DNA of 64,000 bases from JBBIII01 sp037446575 (GCA_037446575.1 JBBIII010000005.1:1-64000); one strand, 5' to 3'; positions 1 through 7,692 are shown, counted from the stretch's first letter. Made by a program: numbers and translations. Notes: generated from the letters alone by a model not told the origin.

Positions 1-73
1 TTTATTTAACATCAAAATATCAATGATATATTTTCAACATTAACGCTCAGAATGTTTTGAAAAATATTTGCAG

Positions 74-1297
74 TCATTTTTTCGTTGTAAATGGTTTATC
101 TAAAAATTTTTTTGCTTCGCGATGCGTATTTTCATACTCCTTCATCGAAAGAACTTTTTTGTACTGCTTTATCGCATCTCGTCGCTTAGCTTGCAAGTCA
201 TAAATCTTGCCGATGTTAAGATTTGCCATCGACATAAAACCTGAATGTTCATCTTTATCAATTTTTCTAGAAATTTCATCGCATTTGTATAGATTTTGCA
301 AAGCTGTTTCATACTTACCCAGACTAAAATCATAATTACCGAGATAATAGTACGCCTCACGCGCATCATAAAGATCATAACCGATTTCTTTACGCAGAAA
401 TCTTTTTAAGATTTCTGCAAACACTTCGTTTGCTTCACTCACAAAACCGTTGCTTATTAACGAACGTCCATAATAGCGGTGAAATAATGAATTATTAGGA
501 TAGGACAAATGAAGTTTTTTTGCTAAATCGAGGGCTTTTTTGTAATCTTTTTCAAAAGTCGAATAGTTTTGCATTAAAAAATACGTGGCTTCGACTTTTG
601 CATATTTTGCATAAAGCGAAGCTTGTGTAAGTTGTTCCAATCCCTTTTCTCTATCACCGCTGGGAAAAAAAATCATAAAAGGTTTTACAAAAGAATATTT
701 TTCCGGAATGACCGCCGCATAATAATTATATATCCCAATCCCTAATAACACATCGTAGTTTGTCGGCTCCAGTTCGTGTGCTTTTCTTACAAGTGGCAAT
801 GCGATAATACCGTCATTAGCGGCACCTAACCATTTTCCACGATTTGCACGTAAGCGACCTCTAAAGCCAATAGCGCCGCCTTTAAAAAACAGCGCTGTTA
901 TATCATTTTGATTTATTTCGAGTCTTTTATCACACATATCAATAACAACTTCGAGTAATTCGTACAAATTTTCATCTTGCGACTCGTCATCGAAGTTACT
1001 GATTATGCGCTTCCATTGAATCATAGCTCTAAAGAAAAAACCTACAGGATGTTCCGGACGTAATTTAATTATTTCAGAAAATGTAATTTCGGCTTTATCA
1101 AATTCAAAATTATAAATTTCATCTATCCCTCGTTGAACTTTCTGATCTATCGAAGGGTCGCTCAACCATTGAGAATTCACCACAGATATCAATATGAAAG
1201 ATAAAAAAGCGGTTTGTATTAATTTAACCGCTTTTTGCTTTACACATAGCTCTATATAAAATTTATTATTGAAAAAAGCCTGCAAGTTTTTAGCCAA
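74..1297 (-). CDS. Secreted or periplasmic tetratricopeptide-repeat protein
   Basis: A 407-aa protein with an N-terminal hydrophobic segment (about residues 26-42, ending near NSQ) that looks like a signal peptide, followed by TPR-like helical pairs: an early one around residues 55-85 (GIDEIYNFEFDKAEITFSEI) and others around 255-345 and 355-395 (YETALQNLYKCDEIS, RDAIKQYKKVLSM). TPR proteins are scaffolds and no catalytic motif is visible, so the role is unknown. The start is uncertain: the longest frame opens with TTG and an AAGGA lies immediately upstream, too close for a normal ribosome site; no in-frame ATG precedes the signal segment. It follows glyS by 10 bases on the same strand and is probably co-transcribed. 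Confidence 0.7.
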   Translation of the reverse strand: MAKNLQAFFNNKFYIELCVKQKAVKLIQTAFLSFILISVVNSQWLSDPSIDQKVQRGIDEIYNFEFDKAEITFSEIIKLRPEHPVGFFFRAMIQWKRIISNFDDESQDENLYELLEVVIDMCDKRLEINQNDITALFFKGGAIGFRGRLRANRGKWLGAANDGIIALPLVRKAHELEPTNYDVLLGIGIYNYYAAVIPEKYSFVKPFMIFFPSGDREKGLEQLTQASLYAKYAKVEATYFLMQNYSTFEKDYKKALDLAKKLHLSYPNNSLFHRYYGRSLISNGFVSEANEVFAEILKRFLRKEIGYDLYDAREAYYYLGNYDFSLGKYETALQNLYKCDEISRKIDKDEHSGFMSMANLNIGKIYDLQAKRRDAIKQYKKVLSMKEYENTHREAKKFLDKPFTTKK

Positions 1298-1307
1298 TCC
1301 TTTTTAT

Positions 1308-2795
1308 TTAATACAACTTAGCTTTTAAATAATCTTTTACGTTTGAAGATGCAATACGTTCTTGTTTCATGCTATCTCGTTCCCGCACGGTTACTGTTTG
1401 GTCTTGCATTGTTTGCGAATCAACTGTAATGCAATACGGGGTACCTACTTCATCTTGCCTTCGATAGCGGCGACCGACCGCTCCGCTTTCATCGTAAAAA
1501 ACACGGAAATGCGTGCGTAAATCTGTTTCTATTTTTTTAGAAAATTCCGGCATACCATCTCTATTTACAAGCGGGAAAATTGCCGCTTTAATCGGCGCTA
1601 AATGCGGATGGAGTTTCATTACAACTCGTAGTTCCATATTACCGTCTGCATCTGGCGCTTCTTCTTCGCGATATGAATCCACTAAAAAAGCCATAAATGA
1701 GCGACTTGCGCCAGCAGAAGTTTCTATTACATACGGAGTACACTTCTCTTTTGTCTCTTCATCGTAATATTTCATATTTTTACTTGAATATTGTTCATGC
1801 CGCGATAAATCATAATCCGTACGATTGTGTATGCCTTCAATTTCTCCCCATCCGAAGGGAAAAAGGTATTCAATATCGTATGCATCTTTAGCATAGTGCG
1901 CAAGTTTATCCTTAGGATGCTGACGCCATTGTAATTTTTCTTTTGTCATTCCTAAATCTATGAACCATTGCATGCGTTCGCTCCGCCAGTACTCAAAAAA
2001 TTTATCGTCTGTTCCCGGTTTTACGAAAAATTGCATTTCCATCTGTTCAAATTCACGCGTACGGAAAAGAAAATTCTTTGTATTAATTTCGTTGCGGAAT
2101 GCTTTTCCAATTTGTGCAATTCCAAAGGGTAGACTTTGCCTTGATGCTGATTGAACATTTAGGAAGTTCACAAATATTCCTTGCGCTGTTTCTGGTCTTA
2201 AATAAACTACAGATGAAGAATCCTCTAATGGACCAACGAACGTTTTAAACATTAAATTGAATTTACGCGCTTCTGTGAAAGTATTTTTATTGCCGCAATT
2301 CGGGCATGGAAGCATCATAACAATTCGAGCCGCATCAATATCCGTGGCAACCAGCTTGGCAAATTCATCGATTATTCTTTCATCTTTTTGTTGACCGCCA
2401 AAACTCTGCGGATCAATCTCGCGTAAAATCTCCTTTTTCTTTTTAACGGAAAGATCATCAAAAAGCACATCTACTCGGTAGCGTGCTTTGCAATGTTTGC
2501 AATCTACCATTGGGTCGGTGAAGTTTTCAACATGTCCAGATGCTTCCCATACGCGAGGATGCATTAAAATTGAAGCATCTATTCCTTCTACATTTTCGCG
2601 GTAAGTCATGTTTTTCCACCATTGGTGCTTTATGTTATTCAGCAATTCAACTCCAAGCGGACCATAATCCCAGCAACCGTTTAAACCTCCATAAATTTCA
2701 CTCGATTGGAATACGAAGCCACGTCGTTTAGCCAACGATACTATTTTATCCATTAGTTTCAATTGGTTAGTTTGATTTGAATTATTTTGACTCAT
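1308..2795 (-). CDS. glyS: Glycyl-tRNA synthetase (single-chain, class II)
   Basis: Charges tRNA-Gly with glycine in the cytosol. The 495-aa protein is the homodimeric (alpha2, eukaryote/archaea-like) form and not the alpha/beta heterotetramer. Visible marks are the N-terminal FVFQSSEIYGGLNGCWDYGP block, LRPETAQGIFVNF, the class II motif 2 region (FRNEIN...FRTREFEQME) and motif 3 (ETSAGASRSFMAFLVDSY). Two cysteine pairs (C99/C102 and C164/C167) suggest a zinc site. The C-terminal anticodon-binding domain is present (residues about 400-495). The start is an ATG. A TPR gene follows closely. Confidence 0.96.
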   Translation of the reverse strand: MSQNNSNQTNQLKLMDKIVSLAKRRGFVFQSSEIYGGLNGCWDYGPLGVELLNNIKHQWWKNMTYRENVEGIDASILMHPRVWEASGHVENFTDPMVDCKHCKARYRVDVLFDDLSVKKKKEILREIDPQSFGGQQKDERIIDEFAKLVATDIDAARIVMMLPCPNCGNKNTFTEARKFNLMFKTFVGPLEDSSSVVYLRPETAQGIFVNFLNVQSASRQSLPFGIAQIGKAFRNEINTKNFLFRTREFEQMEMQFFVKPGTDDKFFEYWRSERMQWFIDLGMTKEKLQWRQHPKDKLAHYAKDAYDIEYLFPFGWGEIEGIHNRTDYDLSRHEQYSSKNMKYYDEETKEKCTPYVIETSAGASRSFMAFLVDSYREEEAPDADGNMELRVVMKLHPHLAPIKAAIFPLVNRDGMPEFSKKIETDLRTHFRVFYDESGAVGRRYRRQDEVGTPYCITVDSQTMQDQTVTVRERDSMKQERIASSNVKDYLKAKLY

Positions 2796-2851
2796 ATGAT
2801 AGTTACTCGTTAGTAATTACTATTTATTGTACTTTTTGTTTTATTTTAGAT

Positions 2852-3916
2852 TTACACAACTTCAATCCTGCTTTGATCTCCAATCATAAACCGATGAACA
2901 CGAGGTTTTCCGTTCCCTTGTACTACTTCAACATCATTGCCGAGCAAACTTCCTTCAATGCGTATGCCAACATACAAAATCTTACATTCGCGTAGAATGA
3001 TGCTATATTCCACTTCGCTTCCTCTAATTTCAGTTCTATCGCCTATTGATGTATATGGTCCAATGTAGCTATTTTCTATAACGCAATCTTTACCGATGAT
3101 AACTGGACCTCGAATTTTGCTGTTCACAATTTTTGCGCCTGCGTCAATCACTACACGTCCCGCTACATCCGATAATTCGTCCACTTCTCCTTCAACTCTT
3201 TGATTGAAGCTATCGAGAATTAATCTATTCGCTTCAAGCAGATCAATCGGTTTTCCTGTATCCTTCCACCAGCCGGTAATTTCAGTGTACCCGACTTTGT
3301 ATCCTTTTTCGATTAGGTATGTATGCGCATCGGAAATTTCCAATTCGCCACGAGCGCTTGGTTTTATATTATTCACGGCTTCAAAAATATGATGATCGTA
3401 AAGATATATACCAGCCACCGCATAACTGCTTTTCGGTTGTTTGGGTTTTTCATCCACTCGCACAATCATACCGTTGCGAATTTCCGGCACGCCGAATCTT
3501 TCCGGATCTTTTACCTTAGACAAAGTTAAAAAACAACTGCATCCGCTCTTCTCAAATTCTTCAACGAAACGTTTAACGCCGCCCACGAGCATATTATCAC
3601 CCAAATAAAAAATAAATTTATCGCCAGCAATAAATTTTTCTGCAAGCTGTACAACCTGAGCGAGTCCGCCTGGTACTTCCTGAGGTATATAAGTTATATT
3701 CACTCCCCATTTAGTACCATTACCGATATAATTCGGTACTTCTATGCTATCAGCATTATGCACTATTCCAATCTCTTTAATGCCGGAATCTACCGCCGCT
3801 TCAATTGCGTAGTAAAGTATCGGTTTATTCGCTATCGGAATGAGGTGTTTGTTTTGTGTATGTGTTATCGGACGCAATCGTGTTCCACGCCCGCCGCTTG
3901 CTATTAACGCTTTCAA
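2852..3916 (-). CDS. rmlA: Long-type glucose-1-phosphate thymidylyltransferase family nucleotidyltransferase
   Basis: Transfers a nucleotidyl group to a sugar 1-phosphate to activate sugars for surface polysaccharide. The 354-aa protein has the nucleotide-binding signature GGRGTRLRP (residues 8-16) and a sugar-binding half (GDKFIFYLGDNML), then a C-terminal left-handed beta-helix of hexapeptide-like repeats (about 240-354). That length and tail match the long RmlA/StrD subclass and not the 290-aa RmlA. The start is TTG, supported by AAGAGGGG six bases upstream; it overlaps the DUF2520 stop as TTGA. An RmlD-like gene lies 37 kb away. The exact sugar is not determined. Confidence 0.88.
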   Translation of the reverse strand: MKALIASGGRGTRLRPITHTQNKHLIPIANKPILYYAIEAAVDSGIKEIGIVHNADSIEVPNYIGNGTKWGVNITYIPQEVPGGLAQVVQLAEKFIAGDKFIFYLGDNMLVGGVKRFVEEFEKSGCSCFLTLSKVKDPERFGVPEIRNGMIVRVDEKPKQPKSSYAVAGIYLYDHHIFEAVNNIKPSARGELEISDAHTYLIEKGYKVGYTEITGWWKDTGKPIDLLEANRLILDSFNQRVEGEVDELSDVAGRVVIDAGAKIVNSKIRGPVIIGKDCVIENSYIGPYTSIGDRTEIRGSEVEYSIILRECKILYVGIRIEGSLLGNDVEVVQGNGKPRVHRFMIGDQSRIEVV

Positions 3917-4803
3917 TTGATTCCCCTCTTAATTCTGTTTAAAATTTGTTCCATTTGCTTAATTTTTTTTGGATTTAACAACCGTTTTGTTTTGACAATT
4001 TTTAGCGAATGATAAGCCATTGATTGATATAATGCCGCCAATTTTCCATCAAGTTCTATTAATTTTTGTAAATGATTTACAACTGTTTTACAGCTTCCGC
4101 GCCTAATAGGGCCTGTTAAAGCATTTTTAGGCGTGTATTGAATTGCGTTATCAATACTTGTTTTAATTAATGGCGCAAAATAGTCTAATTTGATATTTCC
4201 GCCGATATTCTTTAACATTTCAGCGACTATCCCAAGGAGAGTGACTGAATAATTAGAAGCAAACACGCACGCAATATGATACAAAATTTTTCTCTCTTTT
4301 GGAATTCTTAATATTTTCCCATTTAAAGATTCAACAATTCGATTCGCAAAAACAAAATTTTGAGTTTTCCCTTCAAATCCATAATATATTCCCTTCATTT
4401 TAGATAATTGATTACCCAAGGCGGCTTCTTTTGGAAATGTTTGAATAGGATGAAGTGAAAATACTTGTGAACCTTTTCGATTTAAATTTATTAAGTCATC
4501 AGACGTGTGTGCACCAGATGTATGAAAGACATTCAAAGTTTTAAAGTCAACATCAGCTTTTTTTGCTATTTCATCAGCAATAAGTTTGATATTTTCTTCT
4601 GGAATAGAAATAATTATAAGCTCAGTAGCTTTAGCAATATCGGAGACTTGTGTTGAACTCTTCGAACACTTTACAAGCTTAGCCAATTTGTAAGCTGAGG
4701 TTTTCCTTTTGCTTATGACAGAAGCAATGCGATATCCTTTTTTATGTAAAAGGATTGCAAGAGTAGTTCCAACTCTACCAGCGCCGACAATTGTTACATT
4801 CAT
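3913..4803 (-). CDS. Rossmann-like / DUF2520 domain protein
   Basis: A 296-aa protein with an N-terminal NAD(P)-type fold (GAGRVGTTLA at residues 7-16; II-SIPEENI near 68-76) and an all-helical C-terminal DUF2520 half. The architecture resembles ProC-like and 6-phosphogluconate-like dehydrogenases, but the substrate is unknown. It lies between the MEMO1 gene (18-base gap) and rmlA (4-base overlap) in one minus-strand run. In other bacteria this family is often a neighbour of pantothenate genes; none are seen here. Confidence 0.8.
   Translation of the reverse strand: MNVTIVGAGRVGTTLAILLHKKGYRIASVISKRKTSAYKLAKLVKCSKSSTQVSDIAKATELIIISIPEENIKLIADEIAKKADVDFKTLNVFHTSGAHTSDDLINLNRKGSQVFSLHPIQTFPKEAALGNQLSKMKGIYYGFEGKTQNFVFANRIVESLNGKILRIPKERKILYHIACVFASNYSVTLLGIVAEMLKNIGGNIKLDYFAPLIKTSIDNAIQYTPKNALTGPIRRGSCKTVVNHLQKLIELDGKLAALYQSMAYHSLKIVKTKRLLNPKKIKQMEQILNRIKRGIN
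3923..3930 (-). promoter_or_regulatory. Shine-Dalgarno site supporting the TTG start of rmlA
   Basis: Read on the minus strand this is AAGAGGGG, six bases before a TTG codon that begins the conserved MKALIASGGRGTRLRP block. The site lies inside the 3' end of the upstream DUF2520 gene, so the two are translationally coupled. Confidence 0.7.
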
Positions 4804-4821
4804 ATTCGTTTATATTTGATC

Positions 4822-5658
4822 TCAATTAATTTGAACGAAAGCCGCTGATAGATAACCAACGACCGCGCTTTTATCGCCAGTTACATCTCCCGAATTGCAA
4901 TAGTGTATTATTTGAGCTTTATTTGCTCCAAGATTCTTTGCGGTTTTCATTATCACCGCAATTGGACCACCTCCACAAGCTTCGAATAAATTATTTTCTA
5001 AGTGTGTGAAAAATATATCTGGTTCATAACTTTCAATATCCTCAATAACATGCTTATCAAGAATTTCAGCTTCTTTTGCCGAATGATAATGCGATAAATC
5101 ACTGCTTGCAACTAACAATATATTTCGATTTGAGCATACATCCACAAGCGCTTTTGATAATTTTAAATAGGACTCTTTACTTTGAGTTCCCATTATCAAA
5201 GGAACAAATTCAAATTCATTAAATATGAATTGCAGAAAAGGAAGCTGAACTTCAATTGAATGCTCTGAGCGATGGCCTACCTCGTCTATTTTTATCACAT
5301 CTTTATAATTTGCCAATTCATTACGTATCATTTCGTTAATAGGAATTTTGCCTAATGGCGTTTCATAAGCTTTTCCGGGATATATAGAAACCGCATCATA
5401 ATATTCTCTATGACTTGCTCCAACAACAATTACGCAATCATAATTACTTCCTTTTAACAAACTATAAGCGTTTGCGGCTGTAAATCCAGAATAAATGTAG
5501 CCTGCATGAGGAGAAATTATCGCTCTTATATTTCCGTTAATTTTTTTAGATTGCACTCTTGCAAACATCTGTTCTATTTTTTTTCTTAATATCGAAGGCG
5601 AATCATCATAAAACATACCCGCTACAGCAGGCGGACGAACCATTTGACTAATTTTCAT
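4822..5658 (-). CDS. amrB: MEMO1-family protein (AmmeMemoRadiSam system protein B)
   Basis: A 278-aa protein of the MEMO1 family, structurally related to class III extradiol dioxygenases. Visible family marks are SPHAGYIYSG (H51), VVGASHREY (H83), EHSIEVQLPF (near 132), SSDLSHYH (about 185-192) and EACGGGP (C228); the two histidines and the cysteine correspond to the putative active site described for MEMO. It overlaps the AMMECR1 gene by 4 bases (ATGA), so the two are coupled. The system normally also has a radical-SAM protein (AmrS), which is not in this window. Biochemical function in bacteria is not established. Confidence 0.93.
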   Translation of the reverse strand: MKISQMVRPPAVAGMFYDDSPSILRKKIEQMFARVQSKKINGNIRAIISPHAGYIYSGFTAANAYSLLKGSNYDCVIVVGASHREYYDAVSIYPGKAYETPLGKIPINEMIRNELANYKDVIKIDEVGHRSEHSIEVQLPFLQFIFNEFEFVPLIMGTQSKESYLKLSKALVDVCSNRNILLVASSDLSHYHSAKEAEILDKHVIEDIESYEPDIFFTHLENNLFEACGGGPIAVIMKTAKNLGANKAQIIHYCNSGDVTGDKSAVVGYLSAAFVQIN

Positions 5659-6212
5659 TTTGAAAACACCGTTTCATCAATTTTTTCTACACTAAATGTG
5701 TACAACTTAATATTTTTTTTCTTCCAAGAATCTGCTGGCAGACCTGCTTTTAGTGCTGTGTGAGTTAAAAATTCTTCTTTATTCCATCCATATTCTGTTG
5801 CAACCTGAGGTAATAACAACCCTCTTGTATATCCAGCGTCAATTATTAATCCGTGCTTGCCAATTACAACATTTTCTGGATTTGTTAATTCTTCAGGTAG
5901 CGTCAAAATAGATATTTCAATAGTAATAGCTTTGAATTCACTAAGAGTGAGCGGATAAAAACGGTTATCCTCGAATGCCGCCTTAATAGCAACATCCTGA
6001 ACCGCCTTGGCAAGCGGAAATAGCGGCTCTATATAACCAATACAACCTCGCAGGTCATTATTAATTTTAAGTGTTACAAAAACACCCGATTTCATTTTTA
6101 AATTTTTACTTTTATATTTGACCTCCGGAATTGAACTACCTTGAAGTTTTGCTTCTATTGCTTCACGAGCAATTTTAAGTAGATTTTTTTTCTCATCTTC
6201 ATTTAACTCCAT
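5655..6212 (-). CDS. amrA: AMMECR1-domain protein (AmmeMemoRadiSam system protein A)
   Basis: A 185-aa AMMECR1-domain protein with the family hallmark LRGCIG at residues 54-59, then AFEDNRFYPLT, ISIL and LLLPQVATEYGW. The domain is widespread in archaea, bacteria and animals and of uncertain biochemical role. Start is ATG with GGGAG seven bases upstream. It is the promoter-proximal gene of the run amrA-amrB-DUF2520-rmlA. The cysteine of LRGCIG is retained, so the gene looks intact. Confidence 0.93.
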   Translation of the reverse strand: MELNEDEKKNLLKIAREAIEAKLQGSSIPEVKYKSKNLKMKSGVFVTLKINNDLRGCIGYIEPLFPLAKAVQDVAIKAAFEDNRFYPLTLSEFKAITIEISILTLPEELTNPENVVIGKHGLIIDAGYTRGLLLPQVATEYGWNKEEFLTHTALKAGLPADSWKKKNIKLYTFSVEKIDETVFSK

Positions 6213-6442
6213 TTGTACTCCCTTGCTTTATTTTTCTGATTACAAATTAGTCATGTGCAAGGAAAGATTCAAGTGTTGCGCATAATTATTAACTTTATTC
6301 ATAGATTATATTAGACTGATATTTTATGTTTTCTTCATGGGAGATTTATGAATGTTGGTAATTACTTATTTCCTACCACAAAGACTCTGCGTAAGTTATT
6401 TGTCCTTTGTGTCCCCGCGTGCAATTTCATACCGTAATTTGT

Positions 6443-6459
6443 ATCACACTACGTGTGAT
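6443..6459. repeat. Perfect 7-bp hairpin
   Basis: ATCACAC, loop TAC, GTGTGAT. The arms are exact reverse complements. No flanking T run, so it is not a standard terminator; it could be a protein-binding site or chance. Confidence 0.4.
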
Positions 6460-6476
6460 TCATTCTCCGGCTTCCA

Positions 6477-6510
6477 GCTTGCCCGCTATCATTGTGGCGG
6501 GCTCTTTTTA
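6477..6510 (+). repeat. REP-like GC palindrome, copy 1 (also terminator-like)
   Basis: GCTTG then CCCGC, a 10-base loop and GCGGG, with TCTTTTTA following on the plus strand. The stem GCCCGC (6481-6486)/GCGGGC (6497-6502) is perfect. The T run makes it look like a rho-independent terminator, but no plus-strand gene lies upstream. Two further elements with the same GCTTG-YCCG...GGCGGG plan lie at 7286-7310 and 7503-7531 on the opposite strand, so a dispersed repeat is the better reading. Confidence 0.55.
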
Positions 6511-6534
6511 AAATGGTTAGGGCACAGCATAATA

Positions 6535-6563
6535 TTGACAATGTATATTAATTGTAATATATT
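6535..6563 (+). promoter_or_regulatory. Near-consensus sigma-70 promoter of the toxin-antitoxin operon
   Basis: TTGACA at 6535-6540, a 17-base spacer, then TATATT at 6558-6563. The toxin ATG is at 6570, only six bases after the -10 box, so transcription would start at or next to the A of the ATG, giving a leaderless or almost leaderless message. No Shine-Dalgarno sequence is present before the ATG, which fits. Confidence 0.6.
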
Positions 6564-6569
6564 ATTTAT

Positions 6570-6851
6570 ATGAAAATTGTCTGGGATGAAGCTAAAAACA
6601 TATTACTCAAAAAAGAACGAAATATATCGTTTGAAGAAATAGCTTTGTTAATCTTGGCAAAGAAATATATTGAAATTGTGAGACATCCAAAACGACATAA
6701 ACAGAATATATTTATACTTCCTATAAATGGTTATATCCATGCAGTACCGTTTTTAATAGACAATAATAACAATATCGTACTAAAAACTGCATTCCCAAGC
6801 AGAAAATTCCATAAAAGATACGGAAAGATAGAAAATGAAAACGAAACTTGA
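6570..6851 (+). CDS. brnT: BrnT-family toxin (ribonuclease-like)
   Basis: A 93-aa protein with the BrnT-type opening KIVWDEAKN (residues 2-10), then ISFEEIALLI, a basic HPKRHKQ segment, and the strand-rich YIHAVPFLID...IVLKTAFPSRK that ends the fold. BrnT toxins are small RelE-like ribonucleases that block translation and are encoded directly before their antitoxin, as here; the overlap with the next gene is 17 bases. The near-consensus promoter sits just upstream. The family call rests on recognition by eye; a related uncharacterised toxin family is the alternative. Confidence 0.7.
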   Translation: MKIVWDEAKNILLKKERNISFEEIALLILAKKYIEIVRHPKRHKQNIFILPINGYIHAVPFLIDNNNNIVLKTAFPSRKFHKRYGKIENENET

Positions 6852-7134
6852 CAAATATGAACACGAAATAGAAAAATCAGCTAATTCCTACCATGCTATC
6901 TCTAAAAAAGATAGAGATAAGATTGAAGGGATATTGGATCGTATTCGGAAGACAAAAAATATAAACATTCGCATTTCCGAGTCTGTATTGGAACAATTGA
7001 AACAGCGTTCAGCTGAAGAAGGAATCCCTTATCAAACGCTTATCTCTAGTATATTGCATAAATTTGTTACAAATCGGTTAATTGATGAATCTGCGGTGCG
7101 AAAATCTATACAATTACTCCATGCACATCATTAA
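6835..7134 (+). CDS. brnA: CopG/BrnA-like antitoxin
   Basis: A 99-aa protein with a charged, probably toxin-binding N-terminus (KLDKYEHEIEKSANSY) and a C-terminal ribbon-helix-helix pattern: strand NINIRISESV (about 54-63), helix LEQLKQRSAEEG, then IPYQTLISSILHKFV. This is the CopG-type DNA-binding fold of BrnA-like antitoxins, which neutralise the toxin and repress the operon. It overlaps the toxin by 17 bases in a different frame, so expression is coupled. GGAAAG lies about 10 bases upstream. It could also be described simply as a CopG-family antitoxin. Confidence 0.72.
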   Translation: MKTKLDKYEHEIEKSANSYHAISKKDRDKIEGILDRIRKTKNINIRISESVLEQLKQRSAEEGIPYQTLISSILHKFVTNRLIDESAVRKSIQLLHAHH

Positions 7135-7228
7135 ATCTATTTCTTGCTGCGCCCTAAAGAATTTTATATTACAAAAAATATTTTCAGATATTCTCTCTAA
7201 CACTCAAATTAAATAAAAGAGAACATCT

Positions 7229-7465
7229 GTGAATCAACAACAAAAATTAAACCTTATTTCAAATAAATATATAGTCGGCATTGATCCCGCCAAAAAGATG
7301 GCGGACAAGCCGGCTAAACACAAACATCAAGCCGTCGTTCTATCACCCTATGGACTTCAGCTCGGTAAATCTTTTGCCTTCGATGTTTCTTATTAGGGTT
7401 ACACCCAAATCCTCTGGCAAAAATTAACAATTCTGATACATAAATGCAAATATAATGTAGGTTGA
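7229..7465 (+). pseudogene. Relic of the N-terminus of an IS110-family transposase
   Basis: Reading from GTG at 7229, the frame gives ...NKYIVGIDPAK, an extra KMADKPAK, then HKHQAVVLSPYGLQLGKSF, an in-frame TAG at 7394, and GYTQILWQKL before ending at a TGA. The GIDPAK...HQAVV...GKSF pattern is that of the first acidic strand of DEDD (IS110) transposases. Three kinds of damage are visible: an internal insertion of about 24 bases carrying a GC palindrome, a nonsense codon, and loss of the remaining three-quarters of the gene. Confidence 0.55.
7286..7310 (-). repeat. REP-like GC palindrome, copy 2
   Basis: Read on the minus strand: GCTTG-TCCGCCA, loop TCTTTT, TGGCGGG. The stem CCGCCA (7287-7292)/TGGCGG (7299-7304) is perfect. 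It lies inside the transposase relic and appears to be what added the extra codons there. Confidence 0.55.
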
Positions 7466-7502
7466 CTCGCTGAGTCGACATTATTTTTAATGTGTCAGGA
7501 CA

Positions 7503-7531
7503 GCCCGCCTGAACGACATATTCGGGCAAGC
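7503..7531 (-). repeat. REP-like GC palindrome, copy 3
   Basis: Read on the minus strand: GCTTG-CCCG, a loop containing AATATGTCGTTCAG, then GCGGGC. Same plan as the copies at 6477 and 7286, with a longer loop. Confidence 0.5.
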
Positions 7532-7596
7532 GTCTCGACATACAATTTATTCTTTGCGTTACTTGGCGTGCTTTGCGGTTTTATTTACTGAGAAAG

Positions 7597-7641
7597 ATGT
7601 CAAACACTTACATATAAAAATCATAAGGAAGTGTCAGACAT
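7597..7641. repeat. Spaced inverted repeat (TGTC...GACA family), copy 1
   Basis: Arm 1 ATGTCAAACACTT (7597-7609), 19-base spacer, arm 2 AAGTGTCAGACAT (7629-7641). The arms match at 11 of 13 positions as reverse complements. A second element with the same arms and the same 19-base spacer lies at 46484-46528. Confidence 0.6.
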
Positions 7642-7692
7642 TTACATTTCATGGTCGGGATAGAGTCCCAACCTACAATCTACACTTTTTGT

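Larger units (their letters stand above)
6213..6534. other. Intergenic region upstream of the toxin-antitoxin pair
   Basis: About 320 bases with no credible gene. It holds a perfect 7-bp hairpin (ATCACAC-TAC-GTGTGAT, 6443-6459) and a GC-rich palindrome at 6477-6502 followed by a short T run. A patch near 6380-6420 (CTCTGCGTAAG...CCTTTGTGTCCCCGCG) resembles the patch near 7553-7580 (TTCTTTGCGTTAC...CTTTGCGG), which suggests decayed copies of the same filler on both sides of the island. Confidence 0.5.
7135..7692. other. Accessory intergenic region rich in relics and repeats
   Basis: No intact gene. In order it contains an IS110-type transposase remnant (7229-7465), two GC palindromes (7286-7310, 7503-7531), a GACTC-GCT-GAGTC hairpin near 7463-7475, a TTTGCG-rich patch (7553-7580), a spaced inverted repeat (7597-7641) and a GTCGGGA-TAGAG-TCCCAAC hairpin (7654-7672). 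The density of decayed mobile DNA sets it apart from the packed genes on either side. Confidence 0.65.

Noticed and set aside
6352..6573. Plus-strand ORF of 73 aa upstream of the toxin gene
   Set aside because: It spans two hairpins and the promoter of the toxin gene, has no ribosome site and no recognisable domain; it ends inside the toxin start.
7314..7541. Minus-strand ORF of 75 aa
   Set aside because: It runs across the transposase relic and palindromic repeats; composition is that of the repeats.
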